The translations under genes and the position numbers were made by a program. 64,000 bases of DNA from Azospirillum sp. OGB3 (GTDB lineage: Bacteria; Pseudomonadota; Alphaproteobacteria; Azospirillales; Azospirillaceae): the NCBI RefSeq assembly GCF_014192915.1, contig NZ_JACHYN010000002.1:434001-498000 (forward strand). The letters are read 5' to 3'. The stretch's first letter is position 1, and each line of letters starts with the position of its first letter. The notes beneath the pieces were generated by a model that made no database searches, was not told the DNA's origin, and worked only from the letters and a program-made list of their open reading frames with translations. Of the stretch, positions 56,900 to 64,000 are shown one piece after another.

Positions 56900-57316
56900 A
56901 TGAAAGTCGAAGGCCCCGGAAAACTTCGCGGCAGCAGCTCGGTCCGGCGCACGGGGAAGGCCGAAGGCTCGTCCGGTGCGTCCTTTTCCAAGCAGCTCGT
57001 CGGCGAGACCAACACCGCGCAGAACGTCCATGCCGCAGGGCCGCTGGCCGGCATCGCCAGCGTGCTGGCGTTGCAGGAGGTGGACGACGCGGCGGCCCGT
57101 GCGTCGCGCGGCAAGATGCGCGCCGAGGAGATGCTCGACAAGCTGGAAGAGATCCAGCACGGGCTTCTGGCCGGCACGCTTCCAGCCCAAAAGCTGATGG
57201 ACCTTGTGAAAGTGGTGCAGTCGCGCCGCGTCCATGTGGACGACCCGCGGTTGGCCGACATCCTTGACCAGATCGACCTGCGCGCCCAGGTCGAGCTGGC
57301 GAAGCTCACCCCCTGA
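56900..57316 (+). CDS. fliX: flagellar assembly regulator FliX
   Basis: 138 residues from ATG 56900 (MKVEGPGKLRGSSSVRRTGK). FliX core: LAGIASVLALQEVDDAAARA, RAEEMLDKLEEIQHGLLAGT, ILDQIDLRAQVELAKL. In Caulobacter FliX couples early flagellar structure assembly to the sigma-54 activator FlbD. It is divergent from flgI, the same layout as Caulobacter. A very long open frame continues upstream, but only this part has family support. Confidence 0.88.
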   Translation: MKVEGPGKLRGSSSVRRTGKAEGSSGASFSKQLVGETNTAQNVHAAGPLAGIASVLALQEVDDAAARASRGKMRAEEMLDKLEEIQHGLLAGTLPAQKLMDLVKVVQSRRVHVDDPRLADILDQIDLRAQVELAKLTP

Positions 57317-57505
57317 GCGGCCTATCCGGCCATAGGACCGGCTTTTCGGCCTCGGCCGTACGGCCATCGCGGGGCGTTTCACAAAACTTTGCTTCTCCAA
57401 GGGCTTGTTCGCGCTTCGATTGGCGAAGCGCGGGGTTGCGGTTGCCGATGCGCCTACCTATACTCCGCGCCGCCCGGATCACCCTTTTGCGTTGGATGCT
57501 CTCGG

Positions 57506-57925
57506 ATGTCGTCTCCGCTTCTGCCTAAGAACTACACCCCGTCGGAAGACGAGGAGTTCATGAATCCCGTGATGCGGGAATATTTCCGCCAGAAGCTGCT
57601 GCGCTGGCGCGCGGAGCTGCTGGCCGAATCCAGCGAGACCCTGAGCAGCCTTCAGGAAGGCGGCATCCAGGAACCGGACATCGCCGACCGCGCGTCGGCG
57701 GAGACCGACCGGGCGCTGGAACTCCGCACCCGCGACCGCGAGCGCAAGCTGATCTCCAAGATCGACGCGGCGCTGGAGCGGTTGCAGGATGGGTCCTACG
57801 GCTATTGCGAGGAAACGGGGGAGCCCATCTCCGTCCGCCGCCTCGACGCCCGTCCCATCGCGACGCTGAGCCTGGAGGCTCAGGAGCGGCACGAGCGCAT
57901 GGAGCGCACCCAGCGCGACGACTGA
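57506..57925 (+). CDS. dksA: RNA polymerase-binding regulator DksA (cysteine-poor)
   Basis: 139 residues from ATG 57506 (MSSPLLPKNYTPSEDEEFMN). Coiled-coil with the tip motif PDIADRAS (Asp58, Asp61, Ala63). The globular part YGYCEETGEPISVRRLDARP, IATLSLEAQERHER keeps only Cys101 of the usual four zinc ligands, as in many alphaproteobacteria. It acts with ppGpp in the secondary channel of RNA polymerase. Downstream of fliX, 189 bases away. Confidence 0.93.
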   Translation: MSSPLLPKNYTPSEDEEFMNPVMREYFRQKLLRWRAELLAESSETLSSLQEGGIQEPDIADRASAETDRALELRTRDRERKLISKIDAALERLQDGSYGYCEETGEPISVRRLDARPIATLSLEAQERHERMERTQRDD

Positions 57926-57962
57926 CGCGACGGTTCTTCGCGTCTCTGGCCGCGCCTTGGAC

Positions 57963-57994
57963 GAGCCTCCTCCGATCCCGGCGGGGGCTTTTGT
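57963..57994 (+). terminator. possible terminator of dksA
   Basis: AGCC(T)CC...CC pairs with GG...GGGGGCT followed by TTTTG; imperfect stem. The remaining bases to 58330 show no supported gene; a GGGGCGG/CCGCCCC inverted repeat lies at 58057-58073. Confidence 0.4.
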
Positions 57995-58330
57995 CCGTCC
58001 GTGGACGCTGTCGCGGAAACTGCCGTCCAGCGGTCGCGGTTCGACCACAAGCTGAGGAAGGGGCGGCCCGCCCCTCTGTCGGAGCTTGGTTCGCTCGGGC
58101 CGGCCGCGAGCCCGCTGCAATGAACCGTCAAGCTACCGGTTTCGACCGGTCCCGGCCAGCCTGGGAAACGGCTTGCCACTCCCTGCCGCTCTCCATCACC
58201 GAACGAAGAACGCCTTCCGTCGACCGACTTGCCCTTCGGCGTGGCGCTTTCGCGCCTTTCGCCGGCTCACCCGGCACGGCTGTCCGCAACCCCATGGTGC
58301 GGGTTGCCAGAACGGCCTGTTGAGGGTGAA

Positions 58331-58519
58331 ATGGACGTTCTGAAGCGGATCGAGACATTGCGGGCCTTGGTCGGTGAGACGCAAACACGCAGGGAGCGTC
58401 TCCTGGATCGATCCTTTGAGCGCCTGCGCTCCGCCGAGAAGGCGTTGGAAGGCTCTCACCGCCGGTTGAAAAGGAGGAAGCCCCATGACCCAAACGCATC
58501 ATCCGGTGGACCGCTCTGA
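58331..58519 (+). CDS. small charged helical protein, unknown
   Basis: 62 residues from ATG 58331, 5 bases after GAGGGTGA. One long helix, LKRIETLRALVGETQTRRER and LLDRSFERLRSAEKALEGSH, then a basic tail RRLKRRKPHD. It overlaps the next gene by 35 bases in another frame, which suggests translational coupling. No known family. Support: ribosome site, helix character and coupling. Confidence 0.6.
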   Translation: MDVLKRIETLRALVGETQTRRERLLDRSFERLRSAEKALEGSHRRLKRRKPHDPNASSGGPL

Positions 58520-58994
58520 GCCGTCGAACAGTGAAGCGGAGGATTGGCATCGGCGCAGCGAGACCAGGCGCAGCAGAGCCGAGGAGGCGCGCGCCGGGGC
58601 CGAACGCAGGCGCGAAGCGGCCGAAGAGGAAAGGACCGTGAGCTACCAGCGCCAAGTCGAGGCGGAGGGCGCGAGACTTATTGCGGAAGAGGGACGGATC
58701 ACCGGCGAGTCGCAGCGGCGGGAAGCTGAGGTGGTGCGCATTCAGGGCGAGGAGCTTCGCCGATCCGCCGAGACGGCCAGGCTTGCGGCGGAACAGGCCC
58801 GCCGCGCCGAAGAGGAGGCCCGGCGATTCCATGAGGCCAGCCGAAGTTACGCCGAGAAGGCCCGGCGTCACGCCGAGTGCGCGCGCGCCGACGCGGAGCG
58901 CGCCCGGGCGGCGAACGAGGAGCAGCGCCAGATCCTCGAAGAGATGCGGGAGACCGTGCAGCGTTACGAGGCGCTTCTGGCCCGGATCGGGTGA
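58485..58994 (+). CDS. long coiled-coil protein, unknown
   Basis: 169 residues, preceded by AAAAGGAGG. Residues 18-165 are an unbroken, highly charged Glu/Arg/Ala helix with repeated EARR/AEEAR/AERAR blocks (e.g. AEEARAGAERRREAAEEERT; RLAAEQARRAEEEARRFHEA), a predicted coiled coil. One Cys (AECARAD). No signal peptide or membrane span. Some phage and Azospirillum-type hypothetical proteins look like this, but I recognise no family. It may be a structural or scaffolding partner of the preceding small protein. Confidence 0.72.
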   Translation: MTQTHHPVDRSEPSNSEAEDWHRRSETRRSRAEEARAGAERRREAAEEERTVSYQRQVEAEGARLIAEEGRITGESQRREAEVVRIQGEELRRSAETARLAAEQARRAEEEARRFHEASRSYAEKARRHAECARADAERARAANEEQRQILEEMRETVQRYEALLARIG

Positions 58995-59001
58995 CGGGGC
59001 T

Positions 59002-59464
59002 TTAGCGGACGGCAGGAAGGGCGGGGCAATTCCAGCCGGGCGGCAGGACCTTTCCGCCCACGCGGATCGTACCGGGCGGGAAGAAGCGGCCTTGCTCTCC
59101 CGGAACGTCGGCACAAGGACGCCCTAAAGCGCATTCTGAATTAATCTCAAAAGAAGCGATGACTTGGCGAGTCCCTGTTGCGCCGACGTTGCATGCAGCG
59201 AGATCAGTCAAGAAACTCTTGGGCGCCCTCACGCGAATGGAGAGGCCAAAAGGGCCGGTCGCGAGCACCGCGGCCATTGTTGAGGCCGCGCGTGCGGCGG
59301 AAGGAGATGCAGGGTAGATCGGTCGCCGGCTGGTAACGCCAACACGGCATTTCAACCTTCAGGCACGCATAGATCCCCTCCCGCCTTGCCAAGCCGGACA
59401 ACAGCGCGAGCGCTCCCCTCAATTCTCGGGGGGTACGGCACCGCGACAGTCTTACGTTGGTCAT
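59002..59464 (-). pseudogene. possible frameshifted hypothetical gene
   Basis: On the minus strand a plausible start (MTNVRLSRCRTPRELRGALA, ATG at 59464) continues to ...EMPCWRYQPATDLPCISFRR in one frame. A second frame in the same direction carries TGPFGLSIRVRAPKSFLTD...LAACNVGATGTRQVIASFEI and ends GKVLPPGWNCPALPAVR at 59002. A single +1/-1 shift near 59280-59310 would join them into ~150 residues. Both parts contain Cys pairs and mixed codon use. It could equally be two fragments or a chance pair; no family recognised. Confidence 0.35.
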
Positions 59465-59744
59465 AAACTGTTTTGGATTTCCTTTTCTTGCTCGCTTTGG
59501 TAGCGTTGAGCATCGAGCATGCACATCCGGGTATGCTCGAAAAGGATCCCGAGCAGATGAACGGCGAAGCTTTTCAGTGCTTTGTGCATAAGCACGCGCC
59601 AAACCGCTCAGTCCGCATGGTTGAGTTGAGGGAAAGGGAGTGGTTCTGCCGTAAGGACCGCGCTCAGGCCAGCCGGCTGGCGGGGCCGTGAGGGGCGAGT
59701 TAAGCGCCCATGAGATTTTGGCATGAAAACGAAAGGAAAAGCAA
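59465..59744. other. non-coding accessory sequence
   Basis: No supported gene. GC content falls visibly here toward the RTX gene. A short open frame on the plus strand (59473-59691, e.g. EAFQCFVHKHAPNRSVRMVE) has no ribosome site and is not claimed. Confidence 0.4.
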
Positions 59745-60860
59745 GTGGCATTAAGATTTGCTGAGCGCATCGGTGTGAAAGACGAAGACTACATGGTGGC
59801 TTCAAAAGATACCGTGATTTTTGGACTGCAAGGTAATGATATATTTTATGGAGGATACGGAGTCGATTTTACATTCTTCTTCGGGGGTTCTGGGGATGAC
59901 ACATATTCAATTCATTCGCCAGGGGCAATTGTAATCATTGACTCGGATGGTTCTTCCGATCAATTGGTTACGTCAGGAATCGGGATTAACAGCTCGACCA
60001 CATATGCGGCAACTATTGATGGTCGCCATTTGGTGGTTGGTGACACAAAATCTAGCCAGTTGGTGTATGTGATTAATTACAGAGAGCCTCGCTTTAAAAT
60101 TGAAAAAGTCGTTTTGTCTGATGCGACCTATTTATACGACAATATTGTTTCGTTGCTTCAGAAGTCCCCACGATTTATGGGAGATTTCTCATGGGAATCG
60201 TTTACGGATCGTATGCAGATTATGCATATGAACACTCCGGATGTCAGTGAGGCGATAGCTTACTACTTGAACCGTGAAGCGTTGCTCCAGACCCGGGCCA
60301 CCACCGATTACTCCAAAGATTCGACCAACCGCGTTGCCATCACGTCCGACGGCGCCAGTGTCGAGGTCGCGATGGCCGCTTATTCCGGCCCGGTGGCAGG
60401 GGTCGCGAACCAGCACATTGGCACCGCCGCCGGCGAAGCGATCCGTGGCTCCAGTCAGGCCGATTTCATCAACGCGCTCGCCGGCGATGACGCGATCGAC
60501 GGGCGGAATGGCGACGATGTCCTGGACGGCGGTTTGGGCTCCAATTTCCTGACCGGCGGCTGGGGCACTGACACATTCTTCGTCGATGGTCGCAGCGGTG
60601 GAGCGACCTGGTCCACCGTCACCGACCTGGAGGCGGGGGAATGGGTGACCGCCTGGGGTTGGAAGGAGGGAGTCTCGAAGTTGACCTGGAACGAGATGGG
60701 CGGCGCCGAAGGCTACAAGGGCGCAACGGCTCACATCGACCTGGACGGCAACGGCAGCATCGACATGAGCGTGACCATTTCCGGCCAGCTCTCCGGTTCG
60801 ATCTTGACCACGCCGGGCCAAGTCGACAGCAACGGATATCTCGCTTTTGGGCTCAAGTAA
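59745..60860 (+). CDS. RTX (calcium-binding repeat) protein, bipartite composition
   Basis: 371 residues from GTG 59745, after AAAGGAAA. Two groups of RTX nonapeptides: GLQGNDIFYGGYGVDFTFFF with GGSGDDTYSI near residues 28-56, and GRNGDDVLDGGLGSNFLTGG with WGTDTFFVDG near 249-283. The end, DLDGNGSIDMSVTISGQLSG ... GYLAFGLK, resembles the C-terminal export region of type I secreted proteins. It should be secreted unfolded and fold around Ca2+ outside. The first ~170 codons are AT-rich (lines near 35-47% GC), the rest matches the host; the switch is near 60255. No type I secretion genes are adjacent. Confidence 0.8.
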   Translation: MALRFAERIGVKDEDYMVASKDTVIFGLQGNDIFYGGYGVDFTFFFGGSGDDTYSIHSPGAIVIIDSDGSSDQLVTSGIGINSSTTYAATIDGRHLVVGDTKSSQLVYVINYREPRFKIEKVVLSDATYLYDNIVSLLQKSPRFMGDFSWESFTDRMQIMHMNTPDVSEAIAYYLNREALLQTRATTDYSKDSTNRVAITSDGASVEVAMAAYSGPVAGVANQHIGTAAGEAIRGSSQADFINALAGDDAIDGRNGDDVLDGGLGSNFLTGGWGTDTFFVDGRSGGATWSTVTDLEAGEWVTAWGWKEGVSKLTWNEMGGAEGYKGATAHIDLDGNGSIDMSVTISGQLSGSILTTPGQVDSNGYLAFGLK

Positions 60861-60884
60861 AAAAGCGGCTCGCTTGACCGCCGA

Positions 60885-60942
60885 AGGGCGCTTCCGGGCG
60901 CCCTGAGGGCAAGCGTAAAGCCGAGTGCGTCAGGCTTTACGC
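60885..60942. repeat. two hairpins downstream of the RTX gene
   Basis: AGGGCGC with GCGCCCT (60885-60905) and a 10-bp perfect GCGTAAAGCC with GGCTTTACGC (60913-60942). No T-runs; they may end both the RTX and flgH transcripts imperfectly or be REP-like. The rest of 60861-61109 shows no gene. Confidence 0.6.
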
Positions 60943-61109
60943 CCGATAATATGAATGGGCAGAGAAGGGGGCGGCAGAACGCGCCGGGCGGCAGAAACTG
61001 CCTGCCCAGGGGAGCCGCGCACAGCGAGAGCGTGGCGTGACCATGGGGGGCTGGCGCCCCCTTTCGCATTGTCCTTCGTCTGTTTTCAGCGGTGCGTCTG
61101 GGAACGTCC

Positions 61110-61880
61110 TCAGAAGGGCATGATGATGTCGAAGAGCTGCTGGCCGTAGCGCGGCTGCTGCACGTCGGTGATCTGGCCGCGACCGCCGTAGGAGATCCGG
61201 GCTTCGGCGACCTTCTCGTAGCTGATGGTGTTCTGCGCGGTGATGTCCTCCGGCCGGATCACTCCGGTGATGATCAGGTCGCGCACCTCGTAGTTCACCC
61301 GGACCTCCTGCCGGCCCTGGATCACCATGTTGCCGTTGGGCAGGCTCTGGGTGACCAGGGCGGCCACCTTCAAGGTGATCTGCTCCTTGCGGTTGATGGC
61401 GCCCTTGCCGTCGTTGGAGGTCGAGCTGGAGAGGTCGAGCAGGCTGTCGGCGCTCACCCCGTCGGGCAGCGCACGCTGCAGGGCCTTGCCTTCGAAACCG
61501 AGGAAGCTCGGCATGCCGGCCTTCTCGGAGTTGCCGCGCGTGCGGGTGGTCTGGTTGTTGAGCTGGGCCTGATCGTTGATCTGGATGTCGACGGTCAGCA
61601 GGTCGCCGACCTTGGATGCGCGCTGGTCCTTGAAGAAGGCCTTGGCGCCGGTCCGCCACAGGGAGTTCGGGTTGCGCTCCGTCGGCAGCGGGGTGGGCAT
61701 CGGCAGGCTGACGGGCTGGTAGCCGGGCTGGGCCTGCGGGTCCTTGATCTTGGTGAGTTCGGGAGCGGAGCCGATGTCCGCCACGCGCGACATGGCGTTG
61801 CAGGCGGGAAGGCCGGCGGCGACGGCGGCGAGCAGAGCGAAGCGGAACGCCATGCGGGCGGTGTTCGTGGGGGCAGGCAT
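61110..61880 (-). CDS. flgH: flagellar L-ring lipoprotein FlgH
   Basis: 256 residues. Lipoprotein signal with lipobox LPAC (Cys27). Conserved NSLWRTGAKAFFKDQRASKV, GDLLTVDIQINDQAQLNNQT, and the C-terminal EKVAEARISYGGRGQITDVQ. Forms the L-ring in the outer membrane. Starts 13 bases after flgA with an AAGGAG site. Confidence 0.96.
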   Translation of the reverse strand: MPAPTNTARMAFRFALLAAVAAGLPACNAMSRVADIGSAPELTKIKDPQAQPGYQPVSLPMPTPLPTERNPNSLWRTGAKAFFKDQRASKVGDLLTVDIQINDQAQLNNQTTRTRGNSEKAGMPSFLGFEGKALQRALPDGVSADSLLDLSSSTSNDGKGAINRKEQITLKVAALVTQSLPNGNMVIQGRQEVRVNYEVRDLIITGVIRPEDITAQNTISYEKVAEARISYGGRGQITDVQQPRYGQQLFDIIMPF

Positions 61881-61893
61881 GGGAGCTTTCTCC

Positions 61894-62685
61894 TTACTTC
61901 GCAGTGAGGCCGGGCTTTGCCACGGCGACGATGCTGGGGCCGGCGACGGTCGCCTCGAGGATGCGGTTCGACTGGGTGTTGATGACTCGGATCACGTCGC
62001 CACGGCCGCCGTCCTGCAGGGCCTTGCCCTGAGCCGACAGGGTCAGGTTCTCGGTGGCCAGCGTGATGGTGACCAGCGAGCCCTTGTCCACGACCCGCGG
62101 CGACTGCAGGTCGCGCAGCCGGACCGGCTGGTTCACCGGGACGCCGCGCCGCGGCGTCAGGCCGATGAGCTGGGCGTCGGTGGCGGCGATGTCGCTGCCG
62201 GCGAGGTCGGCGCGCACGTCCTGCCAATCCACGTCGCCGGGGCCGATCACGTCGCCGGGTGCGATGCGCCGCGACAGCACCGGCACCTGGACCACGCCGT
62301 AGGCGCGGCCCGACACCGGAAGGCGCACGACGGGGCGGGTATCGGCCACGATCATCTCCGCGGCGAAGCGGCCCTGCATCGGGTTGTAGTAGAGGTTCTC
62401 CACCGTCAGGCTGCCGGCGCCCGCCGGGGCGCGCAGCTCCACCGCCCGGTTGTCCAGCTCCATCTGCAGGCGGCCCGTGGTGATCTGGCGGGCCAGCGCG
62501 TCGGACAGCACCGCTTCGACGTGGGCCGGGCTGTAGACCACCGCCTGTGCCGCCGAGGTGGCGCCGTCCATCGTCTGGGCGAGGGCCGTCTGGGCGAGGG
62601 CCGTCTGGGCAAAGACCGTCGGGCCGCCGACGAGGGCGGCGGCGAGGAGGGCGGTGCCGAGGATGCGCGGGGCGGGGCGGGACAT
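61894..62685 (-). CDS. flgA: flagellar P-ring assembly chaperone FlgA
   Basis: 263 residues from ATG 62685 (8 bases after AAGGAA). Signal peptide, then an odd ALAQT-ALAQT-ALAQT tandem just after it. C-terminal SAF domain: SRRIAPGDVIGPGDVDWQDV, LIGLTPRRGVPVNQPVRLRD and AKPGLTAK-type end. Periplasmic chaperone for FlgI. Confidence 0.93.
   Translation of the reverse strand: MSRPAPRILGTALLAAALVGGPTVFAQTALAQTALAQTMDGATSAAQAVVYSPAHVEAVLSDALARQITTGRLQMELDNRAVELRAPAGAGSLTVENLYYNPMQGRFAAEMIVADTRPVVRLPVSGRAYGVVQVPVLSRRIAPGDVIGPGDVDWQDVRADLAGSDIAATDAQLIGLTPRRGVPVNQPVRLRDLQSPRVVDKGSLVTITLATENLTLSAQGKALQDGGRGDVIRVINTQSNRILEATVAGPSIVAVAKPGLTAK
62581..62610. repeat. 15-bp in-frame tandem repeat in flgA
   Basis: GAGGGCCGTCTGGGC appears twice exactly with a further partial copy on each side, encoding repeated ALAQT after the signal peptide. 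Likely slippage-prone. Confidence 0.85.
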
Positions 62686-62729
62686 GGCGGGAATTCCTTG
62701 CAAAGACGAGCCTTAGGACGATGCCGGGA

Positions 62730-63515
62730 TCAGCGGAGCTGCGAGGCCTGCTGCATCATCTCGTCGGTGGTCTTGATGACCTTGGAGTTCATCTCGTAGG
62801 CGCGCTGGGCAGAGATCAGGGTGGTGATCTCCTGAACGATGTTGACGTTGGAGGTCTCCAGCGCGCCCTGCACCACGCGGCCGAAGCCGGGAGCGCCGGG
62901 GTTGCCGCCGACCGCCTCGCCCGACGCGCCGGTCTGCAGGAACAGGTTGTCGCCGACGGCTTCCAGGCCGGCCGCGTTGGCGAAGGTGGCGAGCTGGAGC
63001 TGGCCGACATTCTGCTGCGCCACCTGGCCGTCCAGCTTCACCATCACCTCGCCCGAGGCGTTGATGGCGACGTCCACGGCTTCCGCCGGGATGGTGATCG
63101 CCGGCTGCACCGGATAGCCGTCAGCGGTGACGATGATGCCCTCCGGCGACAGCTTGAAATTGCCGGCGCGGGTGTAGGCCGTGTCGCCGCTGGGGAGCTG
63201 CACCTGGAAATAGCCGGAGCCGTTGACGGCGACGTCCAGCTTGTTGTCGGTGACGGTCAGGTTGCCCTGCTCCAGCACGCGGGCCACCGCGGCGACGCGC
63301 ACGCCGGCACCGACCTGCACGCCGGTCGGCACGATGGTGCCGGCGTCCGACGAGGTCGAGCCGATGCGGCGGAAGTTCTGGTACAGCAGGTCCTGGAACT
63401 CGGCCCGCTGCTTCTTGAACCCGGTCGTCGTCGCGTTGGCGATGTTGTTCGAGATGGTTTCGACGTTCAGCTGCTGGGCGATCATGCCGGTGGCGCCGAT
63501 GGCGAGGCTGCGCAT
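62730..63515 (-). CDS. flgG: flagellar distal rod protein FlgG
   Basis: 261 residues, standard length. N-terminal rod signature NVETISNNIANATTTGFKKQ, and the C-terminal motif AQRAYEMNSKVIKTTDEMMQ. No frameshift. AAAGGAG site 7 bases before the ATG. Forms the distal rod through the P and L rings. Confidence 0.97.
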   Translation of the reverse strand: MRSLAIGATGMIAQQLNVETISNNIANATTTGFKKQRAEFQDLLYQNFRRIGSTSSDAGTIVPTGVQVGAGVRVAAVARVLEQGNLTVTDNKLDVAVNGSGYFQVQLPSGDTAYTRAGNFKLSPEGIIVTADGYPVQPAITIPAEAVDVAINASGEVMVKLDGQVAQQNVGQLQLATFANAAGLEAVGDNLFLQTGASGEAVGGNPGAPGFGRVVQGALETSNVNIVQEITTLISAQRAYEMNSKVIKTTDEMMQQASQLR

Positions 63516-63540
63516 GGTTCTTGCTCCTTTACGCGGTCGA

Positions 63541-64000
63541 TCAGGCCGTGCGGCCCAGCTTCTGGATGGCGCTGCGGATGCGCTCGTGCTCGTTCTCGAT
63601 CAGCTTCTGGTTCGACTGGTACTGGCGCTGGATCTCGATCAGCGCCGTCATCTCGACCACCGGCTTCACGTTCGAATTCTCTAGCATTCCCTGTGCCACC
63701 TTCGTGTCGGCGGGGGCCGCCTGCGGCTCCTCGTCGCTGACGTAGAGGCCGGCCCCGACCTCGGTCATCAGCTGCTCGTTCCGGAAGGTGACGATGTTCA
63801 GCCGGCCCACTGGACCCAGCTCGGTGGAGACGGTGCCGTCTCCGGACACCATGATGTCCCGGGTGCCGTTCGGGACGGCGAGGGGCTGGCCGTTGTCGCC
63901 CAGGACCGGCAGGCCGCCGCCGTCGACGATCTGGCGCTGGTCGTTCAGGCGGAAGTTGCCGGCGCGGGTGTAGCGCGGGCCGCTCGCCGTATCGACCGTG
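63541..64000 (-). CDS. flgF: flagellar proximal rod protein FlgF (3' part; start outside window)
   Basis: The frame is open to the right edge. Visible: YTRAGNFRLNDQRQIVDGGG, GNGTRDIMV-like (VPNGTRDIMVSGDGTVSTEL), and the C-terminal EMTALIEIQRQYQSNQKLIE with RIRSAIQKLGRTA, the FlgF ending. flgG follows 25 bases downstream, giving the order flgF-flgG-flgA-flgH. Confidence 0.93.
   Translation of the reverse strand, partial: TVDTASGPRYTRAGNFRLNDQRQIVDGGGLPVLGDNGQPLAVPNGTRDIMVSGDGTVSTELGPVGRLNIVTFRNEQLMTEVGAGLYVSDEEPQAAPADTKVAQGMLENSNVKPVVEMTALIEIQRQYQSNQKLIENEHERIRSAIQKLGRTA

Noticed and set aside
54608-57316. A 902-codon plus-strand frame running into fliX
   Set aside because: Only the last 138 codons match FliX. 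The rest is antisense to flgI, flgJ and the FlgN-like gene and open only because of GC bias.
59473-59691. 72-codon plus-strand frame in the island
   Set aside because: No ribosome site, mixed composition and no family; might be a remnant, but not supportable.

Overview
The window is GC-rich, densely packed bacterial chromosome. Gene content and order point to an alphaproteobacterium, most likely Azospirillum or a close relative in the Rhodospirillales/Azospirillaceae. The evidence is the order tuf-secE-nusG-rplKAJL-rpoBC and rpsL-rpsG-fusA-tuf-S10-spc; a SciP (DUF1153) regulator; FliX and a cysteine-poor DksA beside flgI; DUF1465; and an RpoH/ROSE-type leader on an hsp20 gene. The genus is inferred. 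No phage, insertion sequence or CRISPR array was seen.

Layout. (1) 1-2023: end of an outer-membrane beta-barrel gene and a Wza-type polysaccharide export lipoprotein, closed by strong terminators. (2) 2175-4069, minus strand: a small unknown protein, a bacteriohemerythrin, tRNA-Thr and an RlmB-type rRNA methyltransferase. (3) 4147-35281: a 31-kb gene-expression block on the plus strand holding tRNA-Tyr, tRNA-Gly, tuf1, tRNA-Trp, secE, nusG, rplK, rplA, rplJ, rplL, rpoB, rpoC, an isonitrile-hydratase-like gene, rpsL, rpsG, fusA, tuf2, the complete S10 and spc ribosomal operons, secY and adk. Terminator-like hairpins lie inside several leaders and junctions (str, S10, nusG-rplK, rplL-rpoB), which suggests attenuation. 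The alpha operon (rpsM, rpsK, rpoA, rplQ) that usually follows adk is missing here.

(4) 35395-50762: single-gene metabolism and signalling. It includes a FadR-type regulator, an EamA transporter, an N-formylglutamate amidohydrolase next to a carboxylate-amine ligase, MetY, an alpha/beta hydrolase, a PAS histidine kinase, Hsp20 with a candidate ROSE thermometer, DUF1465, L31, an MsbA-like ABC exporter, a DUF2243 membrane protein, a methyltransferase, two identical tRNA-Lys genes and a MaoC-like protein.

(5) 51003-64000: cell cycle and flagellum. sciP is followed by flgD and fliK, then flgI-flgJ-flgN/flbY-like, the divergent fliX-dksA pair, and flgH-flgA-flgG-flgF running off the right edge. 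Sigma-54-like promoters precede flgI and fliK. The convergent dksA/flgH junction has been opened by about 3.1 kb of accessory DNA (57926-61109). It carries two small coiled-coil/charged genes, a decayed stretch, and an RTX-repeat protein whose 5' half is strikingly AT-rich.

Functionally, most of the window is core transcription, translation and secretion machinery. The right end joins the CtrA/SciP cell-cycle circuit to sigma-54/FliX-controlled flagellar assembly. The best candidates for something new are the insertion inside the flagellar cluster, the hsp20 thermometer leader and the leader attenuators of the ribosomal operons.
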